The notes beneath the pieces were generated by a model that was given only the letters and a program-made list of their open reading frames with translations, was not told the origin of the DNA and ran no database searches. Shown in pieces: positions 34,910-43,520 of a stretch of 64,000 nt of DNA. Each line of letters begins with the position of its first letter. The stretch's first letter is position 1. Source of the DNA: Ignavibacteriales bacterium (GTDB taxonomy: Bacteria > Bacteroidota > Ignavibacteria > Ignavibacteriales > Ignavibacteriaceae). A program made the position numbers and the translations under genes. Location: NCBI GenBank assembly GCA_003538625.1, contig DPRR01000001.1:73054-137053 (forward strand), given 5' to 3'.

Positions 34910-35209
34910 ATGGCAGTTCTGATAACTGATGAATGTATTTCTTGCAACGCTTGCGAAGTAGAATGCCCTAATAATGCAATATACGGCGCGGGAGATTCTT
35001 GGTTACTTGGTGGTGAATCGTTTGAAGCTTTAAACTCAGATCATACATATATTGCTCATGATAAGTGTACAGAATGTGTTGGTTTTTATGATGAACCTCA
35101 ATGTATTCCTGCTTGTCCTACGGAAGCAATATCTATGGATTCTGAAAGAGTTGAAACTAAAGAACAGTTAATGGCTAAGAAAGAACATTTAGATAAAGTT
35201 GGAAGATAA
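34910..35209 (+). CDS. 2[4Fe-4S] ferredoxin
   Basis: This 99-residue protein has two cluster-binding motifs: CISCNACEVECP at 11-22 and CTECVGFYDEPQCIPACP at 58-75. The second has the eight-residue insert between the second and third cysteines that marks YfhL/Alvin-type ferredoxins. The C-terminus is a helical tail (ETKEQLMAKKEHLDK). A GGGGATCTTAT ribosome site precedes the ATG. It is followed by a clear terminator. An electron partner is not encoded nearby. Confidence 0.93.
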   Translation: MAVLITDECISCNACEVECPNNAIYGAGDSWLLGGESFEALNSDHTYIAHDKCTECVGFYDEPQCIPACPTEAISMDSERVETKEQLMAKKEHLDKVGR

Positions 35210-35225
35210 TTTTTTCTAGAATTAT

Positions 35226-35252
35226 AAAAGGGAGCGATAAGCTCCCTTTTTT
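35226..35252 (+). terminator. Rho-independent terminator after the ferredoxin gene
   Basis: A 10-bp stem AAAAGGGAGC/GCTCCCTTTT with loop GATAA and a T-run stops the ferredoxin transcript 16 bases after its stop codon. The A-run on its left allows use from the other strand for the TPR gene. Confidence 0.9.
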
Positions 35253-35291
35253 ATTTTAAACCGGATTGAGGTCCGGTGATCAGTAAAAATA

Positions 35292-36251
35292 TTATTTACT
35301 TTTAACTTTCTTTTTCTTTATTAACTTCTTTTGAGGACCGCAGTATTTTTTAATCATTTCATATGCATCAAAATAACCACGCTCACCAGCTTTTTTAAAA
35401 TCTAAACAGGCATTATTATTTTCTCCCAAAGCAATTTCTGTTATGCCTCTAAAATAGTAAGCTTTTGCTGATGTGGAATCAAGTTTTATAATTGTACTGT
35501 AATTATTAAGTGCTCCCTTATTATCATTAATTTTCATTTTAGCTTCTGCCAGAATGAATAAAGTATTTGTATTTGTCGAATCAATCAGTAATGAACTTTC
35601 ATAATCTTCAACAGCACCGGTAAAATCTCCAAGCAGCATTTTTTCATTAGCTCGGTTATAGTACGCAATACCATCTGTAGTATCCAGCACCAATGCTTTT
35701 GAATAATTATCAATTGCAAGTTTACTGTTTCCCATTACAGCGTATATGTTTCCGATATTTACATAAGTGTTTGGGTTTCTTGAATCATATTTAACTGATT
35801 GTGTATAATATTCTAAAGCAAGCTGATTCTCACCATTCAAATATTCCAGATAACCTAAATCAAATAGCAAATCGCCGGATTCTGAATTAATATCATAAGC
35901 CTGTCGTAAATCTTGTTTCGCTGCTTCAAGATTGTTATTCTCCAAAAACAATTTGCCTCTTAAATGGAGCGCATTAAAATTTATCTTAAGAGCTAAAGAT
36001 TTGTTTAAATCATCCATTGCTAGATTTTTATTACCAACTTTATAGTTTGCTTTAGCCCTTAAAACATAAAAATCAGGCTGGTCATTTTGAATTTCTAGTG
36101 CTCTGTTTATAAAAGTCAATGCCGTTTGATATCTGCCTTGATTATATGCTTCTTCTGCTGATGTGTACTCAGACAATTGTTCGGTAACAGAACAACTGAT
36201 CAGTAGTAATCCAAAAATTAAAAAAATTGAAAGTGTTTTTAATATTTTCAT
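35292..36251 (-). CDS. TPR-repeat lipoprotein
   Basis: This 319-residue protein has a lipoprotein signal (LIFGLLLISCS) followed by about eight tetratricopeptide repeats, for example AEEAYNQGRYQTALTFINRALEIQNDQPDFYVLRAKANYKVGNKNLAMDDLNKSLAL and PNTYVNIGNIYAVMG. The tail is a basic KKLIKKKKVKSK stretch. TPR proteins act as scaffolds in the envelope. It is the last of four minus-strand genes with short spacings (SDR, Nudix, 119 aa, TPR). Confidence 0.85.
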   Translation of the reverse strand: MKILKTLSIFLIFGLLLISCSVTEQLSEYTSAEEAYNQGRYQTALTFINRALEIQNDQPDFYVLRAKANYKVGNKNLAMDDLNKSLALKINFNALHLRGKLFLENNNLEAAKQDLRQAYDINSESGDLLFDLGYLEYLNGENQLALEYYTQSVKYDSRNPNTYVNIGNIYAVMGNSKLAIDNYSKALVLDTTDGIAYYNRANEKMLLGDFTGAVEDYESSLLIDSTNTNTLFILAEAKMKINDNKGALNNYSTIIKLDSTSAKAYYFRGITEIALGENNNACLDFKKAGERGYFDAYEMIKKYCGPQKKLIKKKKVKSK

Positions 36252-36260
36252 TCTAAATAA

Positions 36261-36620
36261 TTACATTTCTTTTAAATTCTTCTTATCTAAAAAATATTCA
36301 ATTATAGTTTCACCATCTCTAAGCGGATCTATTTCAGTACCAGTTTCAAAATTCTGATCAACTTTTTTCGTCAATCTTTCTGCAGCATCTTTTATATTTT
36401 TAGGAATTGATTCATCTTCCTGAAGATGAGTAAGCATACTCATCGCAGAATCTCCCCAATCTTTTTTGGGATTAAATTCAAGCCATAAACTGATTGCAAA
36501 AAAACAACCACGACGGGCACATACTCTTGCTTTTCCTAAGTTCCCTGTCTGCTTCGCTATTTCACCAACCTGAATTTCAGCATGCGCTGTGGTATACATT
36601 ATATCTCTGAAAGATGGCAT
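36261..36620 (-). CDS. Conserved hypothetical protein, 119 aa
   Basis: A soluble helical protein with ARVCARRGCFFAISLWLEFNPKKDWGDSAMSMLTHLQ. No family was recognised, although the helical pair around RRGCFFAISLW resembles a small HEPN-like four-helix bundle without its R-x-H motif. It starts 3 bases after the Nudix stop and ends 9 bases before the TPR start, in a compact operon. Function unknown. Confidence 0.6.
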   Translation of the reverse strand: MPSFRDIMYTTAHAEIQVGEIAKQTGNLGKARVCARRGCFFAISLWLEFNPKKDWGDSAMSMLTHLQEDESIPKNIKDAAERLTKKVDQNFETGTEIDPLRDGETIIEYFLDKKNLKEM

Positions 36621-36623
36621 ATA

Positions 36624-37250
36624 TTAATCAAAAAATGTTTTCCGTATGGGGTCTATTAAATGCAGCTTAATTTCATTTAAATGCTTCTCATTTGTACGAT
36701 TTAATGATAATACCGGAAGGTTATTGAAATCGAAAAATTGCACATCGATAGTTTCATCACTGGGCGCAGCTTCACCACCAATTAACTCACAAAGAAAAAT
36801 TATTTTGAATGCATGAAAGAATTCTAATCGACCGCCAACTCTGTTCGCATCAAAAACACCAATAACTTTAATTGGTTTTACATCATACCCGCTTTCTTCT
36901 TTGCATTCTCTTGTAGCAACTTCCGAAGGAACATCGCCAACATCTGCCCAGCCACCCGGCATTGCCCAGCAATTATCATTTGTTTCCTGCACCAGCAAAA
37001 TTTTGCCCTCCTTTATTACCGCAGCACGAACATCAATTTTTGGTGTAGCATAACCAGGATGTTCCATCAAAATTTTTTGTACGGATTCTTTTTCTAAATC
37101 TGTATGATGTTCAATTATTTCAGCGGTAATTTCGGTCAATCTTTTATATCGATTTTTTTCATAATCGGTAACCGCAAATGCATAACCTGTTTGTGCAAGC
37201 TGCTGGATCTCTCTGGCGATGGCCAACCATTTAGTCGACTGTTCTTCCAT
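36624..37250 (-). CDS. Nudix hydrolase with N-terminal domain
   Basis: This 208-residue protein carries a Nudix box GGWADVGDVPSEVATRECKEESGYDV (G-x5-E-x7-R-E-x2-E-E-x-G) in its middle. An N-terminal helical extension of about 65 residues (AIAREIQQLAQTGYAFAVTDYEKNRYKRLTEI) is typical of the ADP-ribose/NADH-type group with an extra domain. It probably hydrolyses a nucleoside diphosphate derivative. It sits between an SDR gene and a small unknown on the minus strand. Substrate not predictable. Confidence 0.9.
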   Translation of the reverse strand: MEEQSTKWLAIAREIQQLAQTGYAFAVTDYEKNRYKRLTEITAEIIEHHTDLEKESVQKILMEHPGYATPKIDVRAAVIKEGKILLVQETNDNCWAMPGGWADVGDVPSEVATRECKEESGYDVKPIKVIGVFDANRVGGRLEFFHAFKIIFLCELIGGEAAPSDETIDVQFFDFNNLPVLSLNRTNEKHLNEIKLHLIDPIRKTFFD

Positions 37251-37283
37251 AATTATAAATTCTTAATTGTACATTCTTAATTA

Positions 37284-37988
37284 TTAAAATGGATTTGTTG
37301 CCCATACAGTTACTTCAGGTATAAATCCCCTATCATCCATTTCTAAGGCAGAAACGATTGTATGTGCGATTTCAATTGGACGCAATTTATTTTTAACTTC
37401 GTCACGTTCAACTCTATCAAGATCACCAAAGGCAGTTGTAACTTCACTTGGATTTACAAGAATAACGCGCACATTATATTTTCTTAATTCTGCCTGCCAG
37501 CATTGTGTCATTCCGCGCAAAGCAAATTTGGAAGATGCATACACAGTTCCGTTTGCAAAACCCTTTGTACCTGCCGTAGATGCAATGTTAATTATGTTAC
37601 CGGATTTTTGTTTCTTAAAAATCTTAGCTGCTTCACTTGCCATTAGAGCGGCACCAAAAACGTTTACATCGTAAACTCTGCGGAATGTTTTCAAATCGAT
37701 ATCAGATAATTCATTCCAGGAATCTCCTATACCGGCATTATTAATTAGACAATCAAGTTTTTCAAATTCTTTCAGAAAAAGTTCATAAGTTTTGTGTATG
37801 TCATCTTCATTAGCAACATCAGCGTGGATTGGAAATGCTTTAATTTCTTTTGCAACTTTTTCGAGTTTTGATTTATCCCTGCCTGTGATTGCAACCTTGC
37901 CGCCTTTTTCAATTAGAAGTTTTGCCGTTGCTTTGCCAATTCCAGCGCTGCCGCCGGTAACCAGATAAGTTGAATCTTTAATGTTCAT
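37284..37988 (-). CDS. Short-chain dehydrogenase/reductase
   Basis: This 234-residue Rossmann-fold oxidoreductase has GGSAGIGKATAKLL (cofactor loop), AITGRDKSKLEKV with an R-D pair favouring NADPH, NNAGIGDSW, and the YASSKFALRG segment holding the catalytic Tyr-x3-Lys. Length is normal for the classical SDR family. It is the first gene of a four-gene operon with Nudix and TPR genes. Physiological substrate unknown. Confidence 0.92.
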   Translation of the reverse strand: MNIKDSTYLVTGGSAGIGKATAKLLIEKGGKVAITGRDKSKLEKVAKEIKAFPIHADVANEDDIHKTYELFLKEFEKLDCLINNAGIGDSWNELSDIDLKTFRRVYDVNVFGAALMASEAAKIFKKQKSGNIINIASTAGTKGFANGTVYASSKFALRGMTQCWQAELRKYNVRVILVNPSEVTTAFGDLDRVERDEVKNKLRPIEIAHTIVSALEMDDRGFIPEVTVWATNPF

Positions 37989-38139
37989 TTATTCCTCTTT
38001 TTTATTGCAAAGTTAAGGAGAAAGCGAAATTAAAAGAAAGGGACTTATGCTTCTTAGAAACTTAGCAATGTTCAGCTACATCATCAGAATTAAATCAAAA
38101 AACATAAATTAACTTTACTCAATTATTCTTTATTAAACC

Positions 38140-38625
38140 CTATTCAAGATATTTTTTTGCAATAAAGTGTAAAGCTGTAAAATCTAAGAGACTTTCCAAT
38201 TTAGTAATAATATCAAACTTATCATCAAAAACTCCCATTGTCTTTAGTTCTTTTAATACATGGTGAGCACCTTCTCTAACAAAAACCAATTCACTATTAT
38301 TTACAAGTTCCTTCATCAATGGTTTGATTGAAGGTTTACCAATTCTGATAAGTCCTTCTGCCGCAATCCAGCGAACGTCAAATTTATCATCCTTAAGGGC
38401 AGAAATAAGTATAGGGGTTCCAAGAGGATCTCCAATTTGTTCAATTGCTTTAATCGCTTCCCAACGGACTATATGTTTAGGTGAATTTTGCAGTTCTACC
38501 AGAAAATCAATTGCATCGGCACCGAGTCCAACAATTTTCTGTCTCGCAATTCTTCTTACTATTCCATTGTCACTGGAAAAATCATTTATGAGCTCAGAAA
38601 TATTTTTATTGGTCACTTTTGTCAT
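38140..38625 (-). CDS. HEAT-repeat protein
   Basis: This 161-residue protein is made of HEAT/PBS-lyase-type repeats (ISELINDFSSDNGIVRRIARQKIVGLGADAIDFLVELQNSPKHIVRWEAIKAIEQIGDPLGTPILISALKDD and on). It lacks a catalytic site and should work as a protein-binding scaffold. It begins 25 bases downstream of the P-type ATPase stop on the same strand, so the two are probably expressed together and it may regulate the pump. That role is only inferred. Confidence 0.85.
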   Translation of the reverse strand: MTKVTNKNISELINDFSSDNGIVRRIARQKIVGLGADAIDFLVELQNSPKHIVRWEAIKAIEQIGDPLGTPILISALKDDKFDVRWIAAEGLIRIGKPSIKPLMKELVNNSELVFVREGAHHVLKELKTMGVFDDKFDIITKLESLLDFTALHFIAKKYLE

Positions 38626-38650
38626 AATAAATCCTTTACTTTATTTTTAA

Positions 38651-41035
38651 TCAAACTAATTTTCTCCAATTGGAAATATGAAATTCCTCATTAAGCATAT
38701 AATAAACTCCTACTTTTATCATATCTTCTACAACAAACCAGATTAAACAATATATCCAAACTAGACCGGCAGTCTGCCAACCGATTGGCTGCATAAATAA
38801 ACCTTCTGCAGCTATAATGGTTGCAACAATCTGGGTTAAAATTACAGCACCGAATAATTTACCGGAAGGTTTTGTATTCCAGAAAAATCCTTTCGTCCTC
38901 GCCACAAAAACGGTTAAGTGTCCTGCCAGTGATAGTTTCAAATAAATCATCGTTTGCAGGAATTCTTTTGGCAAATGATAAACAACATCACCGAGATAAA
39001 ATAATCCAAAAGACTCTATTACACCTAATACTCCAAGTGAAATTGCGATAGTAAATACAAGTGGCATATTCCATTTTTCAGGAGTACTTGAGCCCTTGAC
39101 GCTGTCATATGCAATGGAAAGTATAGCACCATCATTAAGTAACGCTAAAAGCACTATCATTACTGCTGTTACGGGATAAAAATTAAAAACGAGAATAGAT
39201 AAAGTCATAAAAAAAAGTATTCGAACAGTCTCAGTAATTCTATAAATCACATAACTATTCATTCTCTGAAAAATTTTTCTGCTTTCTTTAATAGCATCAA
39301 TGATTACTGATAAACCCGGTGAGAGAAGCACAATATCAGCTGCGGCTTTAGCTGCGTCCGTTGCGCCTGAAACAGCAATACCACAATCTGCTTTTTTAAG
39401 AGCAGGTGCATCGTTAACTCCATCTCCGGTCATTCCCACTATATACTTTTTTCTTTGAAGAACCTCAATTATATGATATTTATGCTCCGGAAATACTTCC
39501 GAAAATCCATCGGCTTTTTCTATCTCATCATCAATAGAACTTTTATTTAACGGATTTGTATCCGCAAATAATTTTGCATCCAATATATTTTTTCCTAGAC
39601 CAAGTTGGCTTGCAGTTTCAATTGCAATAGCTCTTTGATCACCCGTTGCCATTTTAATTTTTACACCGTAATCTTTTGCAGCTTTTATGGTTGATTTTGA
39701 ATCTTCTCTCGGCGGATCAAACAGAGAAATAATTCCTATAAACTGCCACTCATCATGATCGTTGGTTCTGGCTACTCCTAATGATCTAAATCCGCGTGAA
39801 GCAAACTCGTCTATTTTTTTATTTACTTCAGTTTCAATTTCTAATTTGTTCTTGGGAAGTGAAAGAATTACTTGTGGAGCCCCTTTAGAAACCCTGAACT
39901 TTTTTCCATCTTTATTTGTGATTAATGCTTCGGTTCTTTTTTTAACCGGATCAAAAGGATCAAAACTTTCAACTTTATAATCATTAATAACATTTTTATC
40001 AGAAAGTCCTTTAAAAATAGTACTATCAATAGGATCCTGATTTTCTGTTTCAGAAGCAAGAGCAGCAAATAGAATTAGCTCTTCTTTGTTAATACCTTTG
40101 CTTAAATAAAATTCACCGAGAGATAATTTATTTTGTGTCAAGGTTCCCGTTTTATCGGATATAAGAATGTTTATCCCGGCAAGTTCTTCGATAGATGATA
40201 GTTTTCTTACAACAGCATTTTTTGCAGAGAGCAATTTAGCACCAACCGCCATTGTAACTGACAATACCGTTGGCATGGCAACCGGGATAGCCGCAATTGT
40301 TAACACAAAAGAAAATTTTAAAATTTGCAGAAACGGATCCCCTCTGAAGATAGAAGTAAATAAAATTATAGCAACTAATATTATCGCAAGAATTATTAAA
40401 TAATTACCGATCTTCAAAACAGCCTTTTGAAAATGACTGATATTATGAACTCCTTCAATAAGCAAAGCTGTTTTACCAAAGTAAGTTCTGGTTCCTGTCG
40501 ATTTTACTTCAGCCTCTGATTCCCCCTGCTTTACTACCGAACTGGAATAAATTAAATCGTTTATTTTTTTGTCTGCTGGTAAAGATTCGCCCGTAAGCGC
40601 TGATTCATCAATTTTAAGATCTCCAGGATCCATCAAAACACAATCTGCTGGAATAATATCCCCTAGTTTAAGTTTGATTAAGTCGCCCGGCACCAATTCA
40701 CTTGCATCAATAGCTTTCCACTGCCCATCTCTTTTAACCCTGGATTTAAGTGCAAGATTTTTCTTTAAAGCTTTAATAGCACTATCTGCCTGATGTTCTT
40801 CAATAAACCCAACCAAAGCATTTACTAACAAAAGAGCAGTAATAATTATTAAATCTGTCCAATCTTGAATAATTGCTGAAAGAATAATTGCGGCTTCAAT
40901 CATCCAGGGAATAGGTCCCCAGAGATAACTTAGGAATTTTAAGATTGGAGATTGAACTTTTTCAATCAGTTCATTTGGGCCATATTGGTGTAAGAGTTTA
41001 TTGGCTTCAACGGTAGTAAGACCATTCGTTGACAT
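38651..41035 (-). CDS. P-type proton-efflux ATPase (P3A-like)
   Basis: This 794-residue membrane pump couples ATP hydrolysis to ion export. Standard P-type motifs are ESALTGES (144-151), the phosphorylated Asp D294 in SDKTGTLT (293-300), MTGDGVNDAPALKKAD and the hinge segments. Four spans precede the catalytic loop and a C-terminal hydrophobic part follows. The compact size and lack of N-terminal metal-binding domain fit the plasma-membrane proton-pumping H+-ATPase group (as in fungi, plants and some bacteria), which I favour over Ca2+ or Mg2+ pumps. A HEAT-repeat gene follows directly. Confidence 0.85.
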   Translation of the reverse strand: MSTNGLTTVEANKLLHQYGPNELIEKVQSPILKFLSYLWGPIPWMIEAAIILSAIIQDWTDLIIITALLLVNALVGFIEEHQADSAIKALKKNLALKSRVKRDGQWKAIDASELVPGDLIKLKLGDIIPADCVLMDPGDLKIDESALTGESLPADKKINDLIYSSSVVKQGESEAEVKSTGTRTYFGKTALLIEGVHNISHFQKAVLKIGNYLIILAIILVAIILFTSIFRGDPFLQILKFSFVLTIAAIPVAMPTVLSVTMAVGAKLLSAKNAVVRKLSSIEELAGINILISDKTGTLTQNKLSLGEFYLSKGINKEELILFAALASETENQDPIDSTIFKGLSDKNVINDYKVESFDPFDPVKKRTEALITNKDGKKFRVSKGAPQVILSLPKNKLEIETEVNKKIDEFASRGFRSLGVARTNDHDEWQFIGIISLFDPPREDSKSTIKAAKDYGVKIKMATGDQRAIAIETASQLGLGKNILDAKLFADTNPLNKSSIDDEIEKADGFSEVFPEHKYHIIEVLQRKKYIVGMTGDGVNDAPALKKADCGIAVSGATDAAKAAADIVLLSPGLSVIIDAIKESRKIFQRMNSYVIYRITETVRILFFMTLSILVFNFYPVTAVMIVLLALLNDGAILSIAYDSVKGSSTPEKWNMPLVFTIAISLGVLGVIESFGLFYLGDVVYHLPKEFLQTMIYLKLSLAGHLTVFVARTKGFFWNTKPSGKLFGAVILTQIVATIIAAEGLFMQPIGWQTAGLVWIYCLIWFVVEDMIKVGVYYMLNEEFHISNWRKLV

Positions 41036-41155
41036 TTTTTATTTGCCTGTATATTTTAGTTTTATTCTCCATTACTGGATTTGAAAACTAATGTAACATA
41101 ATTTCTGTCAACTTTCATTAGTATAAAATTATTATTCTTTGATGTTTGTTTATTA

Positions 41156-42385
41156 TCACTTTAAATAAATCATTTTTTTTGTTTCAACATCAGTGTCGTT
41201 TTTTAATCTATAAAAATACACTCCCGAGGATAAACTGCTTGCATCAAATTTTGCTTCGTAATTTCCTGGAGATTTGTACTCATCAACAAGTGTTGCCACT
41301 TCCCTGCCAAGTAAATCATAAACTCTAAGTGATACAAATTGAAAACCATTAATTGAATAACTAATACTTGTGCTTGGATTAAATGGATTTGGATAGTTTT
41401 GTTCAAGTTTAAAATTAACGGGATTTTCTATTGGATCTAATGATGTTGTTTCAAGTTCATCATACCATAATCCATCATTTGTTGCTGCCCAAATTTTAAT
41501 ATCGTAAATATAAAGCTGCCGCAAAAACTGAAACTGATGATCAAAAATACTCCAGTTATTACCAAAGTCATCTGAATACCAGACAAAAAAATCATTTCCG
41601 CTTGATCGGGTATATCCGGCATAAATTCTGTTTTTATCTTTAGTAAAACTTACAACCGACATATTCATTGCAGATATACCAACAGAATCAAACGTATTTC
41701 CTTCATCTGTACTTTTATAAATACCAAAACGGCTTCCGGAAAAAACAATGTTGCCGGTTGAAAGAAATGCGTTAGGTGTTGTATAAATACCCTGTGGAGT
41801 TTGAATTCTTTTTTCAATCCACTTAGATGAACCTTTTGGACGGAGATAGTAAAATCCACTTCCACCGGCACTTACAATTAAGTTATTATTAGTTACTGCA
41901 ATATCATTGATCGTCCAGGCTATGTTAGATGGGAGGTTTTGGTTGTAATCATACCACTCATTAGTATTGTTAACTAAATAATAAACTCCACCTCCATCAG
42001 TAGCGTAAAATATCGTATCACCGGAAGCAACAAATTTCTTAGCATAAAATGCAAAGTCAATAAGACCAAGATTAAATGATTGCCAGGACATCCCATTATC
42101 TGAACTAATGTAAACTCCGCTGCCGTAAGTTCCAACAAAAAGTTTTTCTCCATATTTAAACAAAGCAGTAATTTCGATTGGTTGACTTGTTACAATTGAA
42201 GCCTGCCATGTTTTTCCTTTATCAGTGCTTATATAAAGTGAATCACCACCAACATAGATGTTATCATCATCAAAAAGAGCAGAATAAATAAATGGAGATG
42301 TTATTTGCTCAATTTTATTCCATTGTGCAAAGTATTGTGATGAAAAAATTATACTAATTGCTAATGTGCAAATAATTTGTCGCAT
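41156..42385 (-). CDS. Secreted BNR/propeller protein with T9SS sorting domain
   Basis: This 409-residue protein has a signal peptide (ICTLAISIIFSSQYFAQ) and sortilin/BNR-type propeller repeats (ISTDKGKTWQAS, ISSDNGMSWQSF, KSTDEGNTFDS, YSDDFGNNWSIF). It ends in the type IX secretion signal, EQNYPNPFNPSTSISYSI through VETKKMIYLK. It will be exported to the surface or medium. Similar to the protein at 5301 in both repeats and sorting domain, but much shorter. Confidence 0.9.
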   Translation of the reverse strand: MRQIICTLAISIIFSSQYFAQWNKIEQITSPFIYSALFDDDNIYVGGDSLYISTDKGKTWQASIVTSQPIEITALFKYGEKLFVGTYGSGVYISSDNGMSWQSFNLGLIDFAFYAKKFVASGDTIFYATDGGGVYYLVNNTNEWYDYNQNLPSNIAWTINDIAVTNNNLIVSAGGSGFYYLRPKGSSKWIEKRIQTPQGIYTTPNAFLSTGNIVFSGSRFGIYKSTDEGNTFDSVGISAMNMSVVSFTKDKNRIYAGYTRSSGNDFFVWYSDDFGNNWSIFDHQFQFLRQLYIYDIKIWAATNDGLWYDELETTSLDPIENPVNFKLEQNYPNPFNPSTSISYSINGFQFVSLRVYDLLGREVATLVDEYKSPGNYEAKFDASSLSSGVYFYRLKNDTDVETKKMIYLK

Positions 42386-42571
42386 AGTTTATCGTGTTTT
42401 GTTTTATGATTATCGAATTATTTAGAATTGACGCTGCAATTTTAAACCCTGAATAAAATCAAAGCAAGAATCTTTTTTAATAATTGGATATGCGTTGAAA
42501 ATTCCTGATGAATAGTGATAAGAGATGATATAGTCTTTATTTACCGATAACGAAGTTGAACAAAAACAATA

Positions 42572-43417
42572 TTACTTAAGTATAATATTTGCAATAACCG
42601 GATAATGATCTGAGGGATATAAACCATTAAACGTCGTTGTGTCTATTGTGTGATTTAGCACTTTAGTTTTGTCATTCACAAAAATAAAATCAATTTTGTT
42701 ATCCGGCTGGATTTCCTTCCCAAATCCATTGAAAGTAATATTGCCGCCAGTGTTTTCTGTTTTAGAAATAGATTTCGAATCAAATAGCCGGCTTGTAATA
42801 ATTTTATAACCTTCTGAACTTGATGTGTAATTAAAATCACCAGAAAGAATTATAGAATAATCTGCTAAGTACTTGCCAATTTCATTTATAAGCAATCTTG
42901 AGCTTTCAGTTCTTGCTGTTTCACCGATATGATCAAAGTGCGTATTAAAATAATAAAATTCTTTTGATGATATTAAATCTTTCATCTTAATAATTGTTAC
43001 AGTTCTTTTAAACATTGCATCCCAGCCTTTGGACACAATCTTAGGTGTTTCTGAAAGCCAGAGTGTTTGTTTTTCTTCAGGTATAAATCGATTTTTTCTG
43101 TAAAGAATAGCTGTTGATTCTCCGCCCTCTTTTCCATCTTCACGACTTACACCATACCAGTCATACTCATCCAGCATTTCAATCAAATCATTTACCTGAA
43201 ACATTTCCGCTTCCTGCAAACCAATCAAATCAGGATTATGATTTTTAATTACATATGCAACCAAATATTTTCTTTTGCTCCAATTATCTACATCAGAAGA
43301 ATCTTCACAATATCCGCAGCGGATGTTGTATGTCATCACCTTTATGTTTTCAGTTTGAGCAAAAACAGTTGTAGACAATAACAATATTAAAAATACCACA
43401 ACTATATTTTTCATAGA
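42572..43417 (-). CDS. Secreted endonuclease/exonuclease/phosphatase-family protein
   Basis: This 281-residue protein has a signal peptide (IVVVFLILLLSTTVFAQ) and EEP-fold motifs: IKVMTYNIRC at the start of the mature protein, LIGLQEAEMFQVNDL with the metal-binding Glu, YYFNTHFDHIGETAR with the catalytic-type His, ILSGDFNYTSSS and SDHYPVIANI at the end. The start ATG at 43417 is chosen over 43432 because it begins the signal peptide. Likely phosphodiesterase or nuclease in the periplasm or outside. Precise substrate unknown. Confidence 0.9.
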   Translation of the reverse strand, partial: SMKNIVVVFLILLLSTTVFAQTENIKVMTYNIRCGYCEDSSDVDNWSKRKYLVAYVIKNHNPDLIGLQEAEMFQVNDLIEMLDEYDWYGVSREDGKEGGESTAILYRKNRFIPEEKQTLWLSETPKIVSKGWDAMFKRTVTIIKMKDLISSKEFYYFNTHFDHIGETARTESSRLLINEIGKYLADYSIILSGDFNYTSSSEGYKIITSRLFDSKSISKTENTGGNITFNGFGKEIQPDNKIDFIFVNDKTKVLNHTIDTTTFNGLYPSDHYPVIANIILK

Positions 43418-43458
43418 AAAACGACCTTCCAAATTTACTTTAGATTGTAAAAACTTGA

Positions 43459-43514
43459 CGGCTTAGCGTCTTTGCGTGAAATTAGCTTTTCTCTCGCAGA
43501 GGCGCAAAAATTCT
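43459..43514. repeat. Interspersed repeat, CTTTGCGTGAA family
   Basis: GCTTAGCGTCTTTGCGTGAAATTAGC and CTCTCGCAGAGGCGCAAA form a degenerate dyad of the type that recurs as short intergenic repeats in Bacteroidota-related genomes. Only one copy is present in the window. Confidence 0.4.
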
Positions 43515-43520
43515 TAAACT

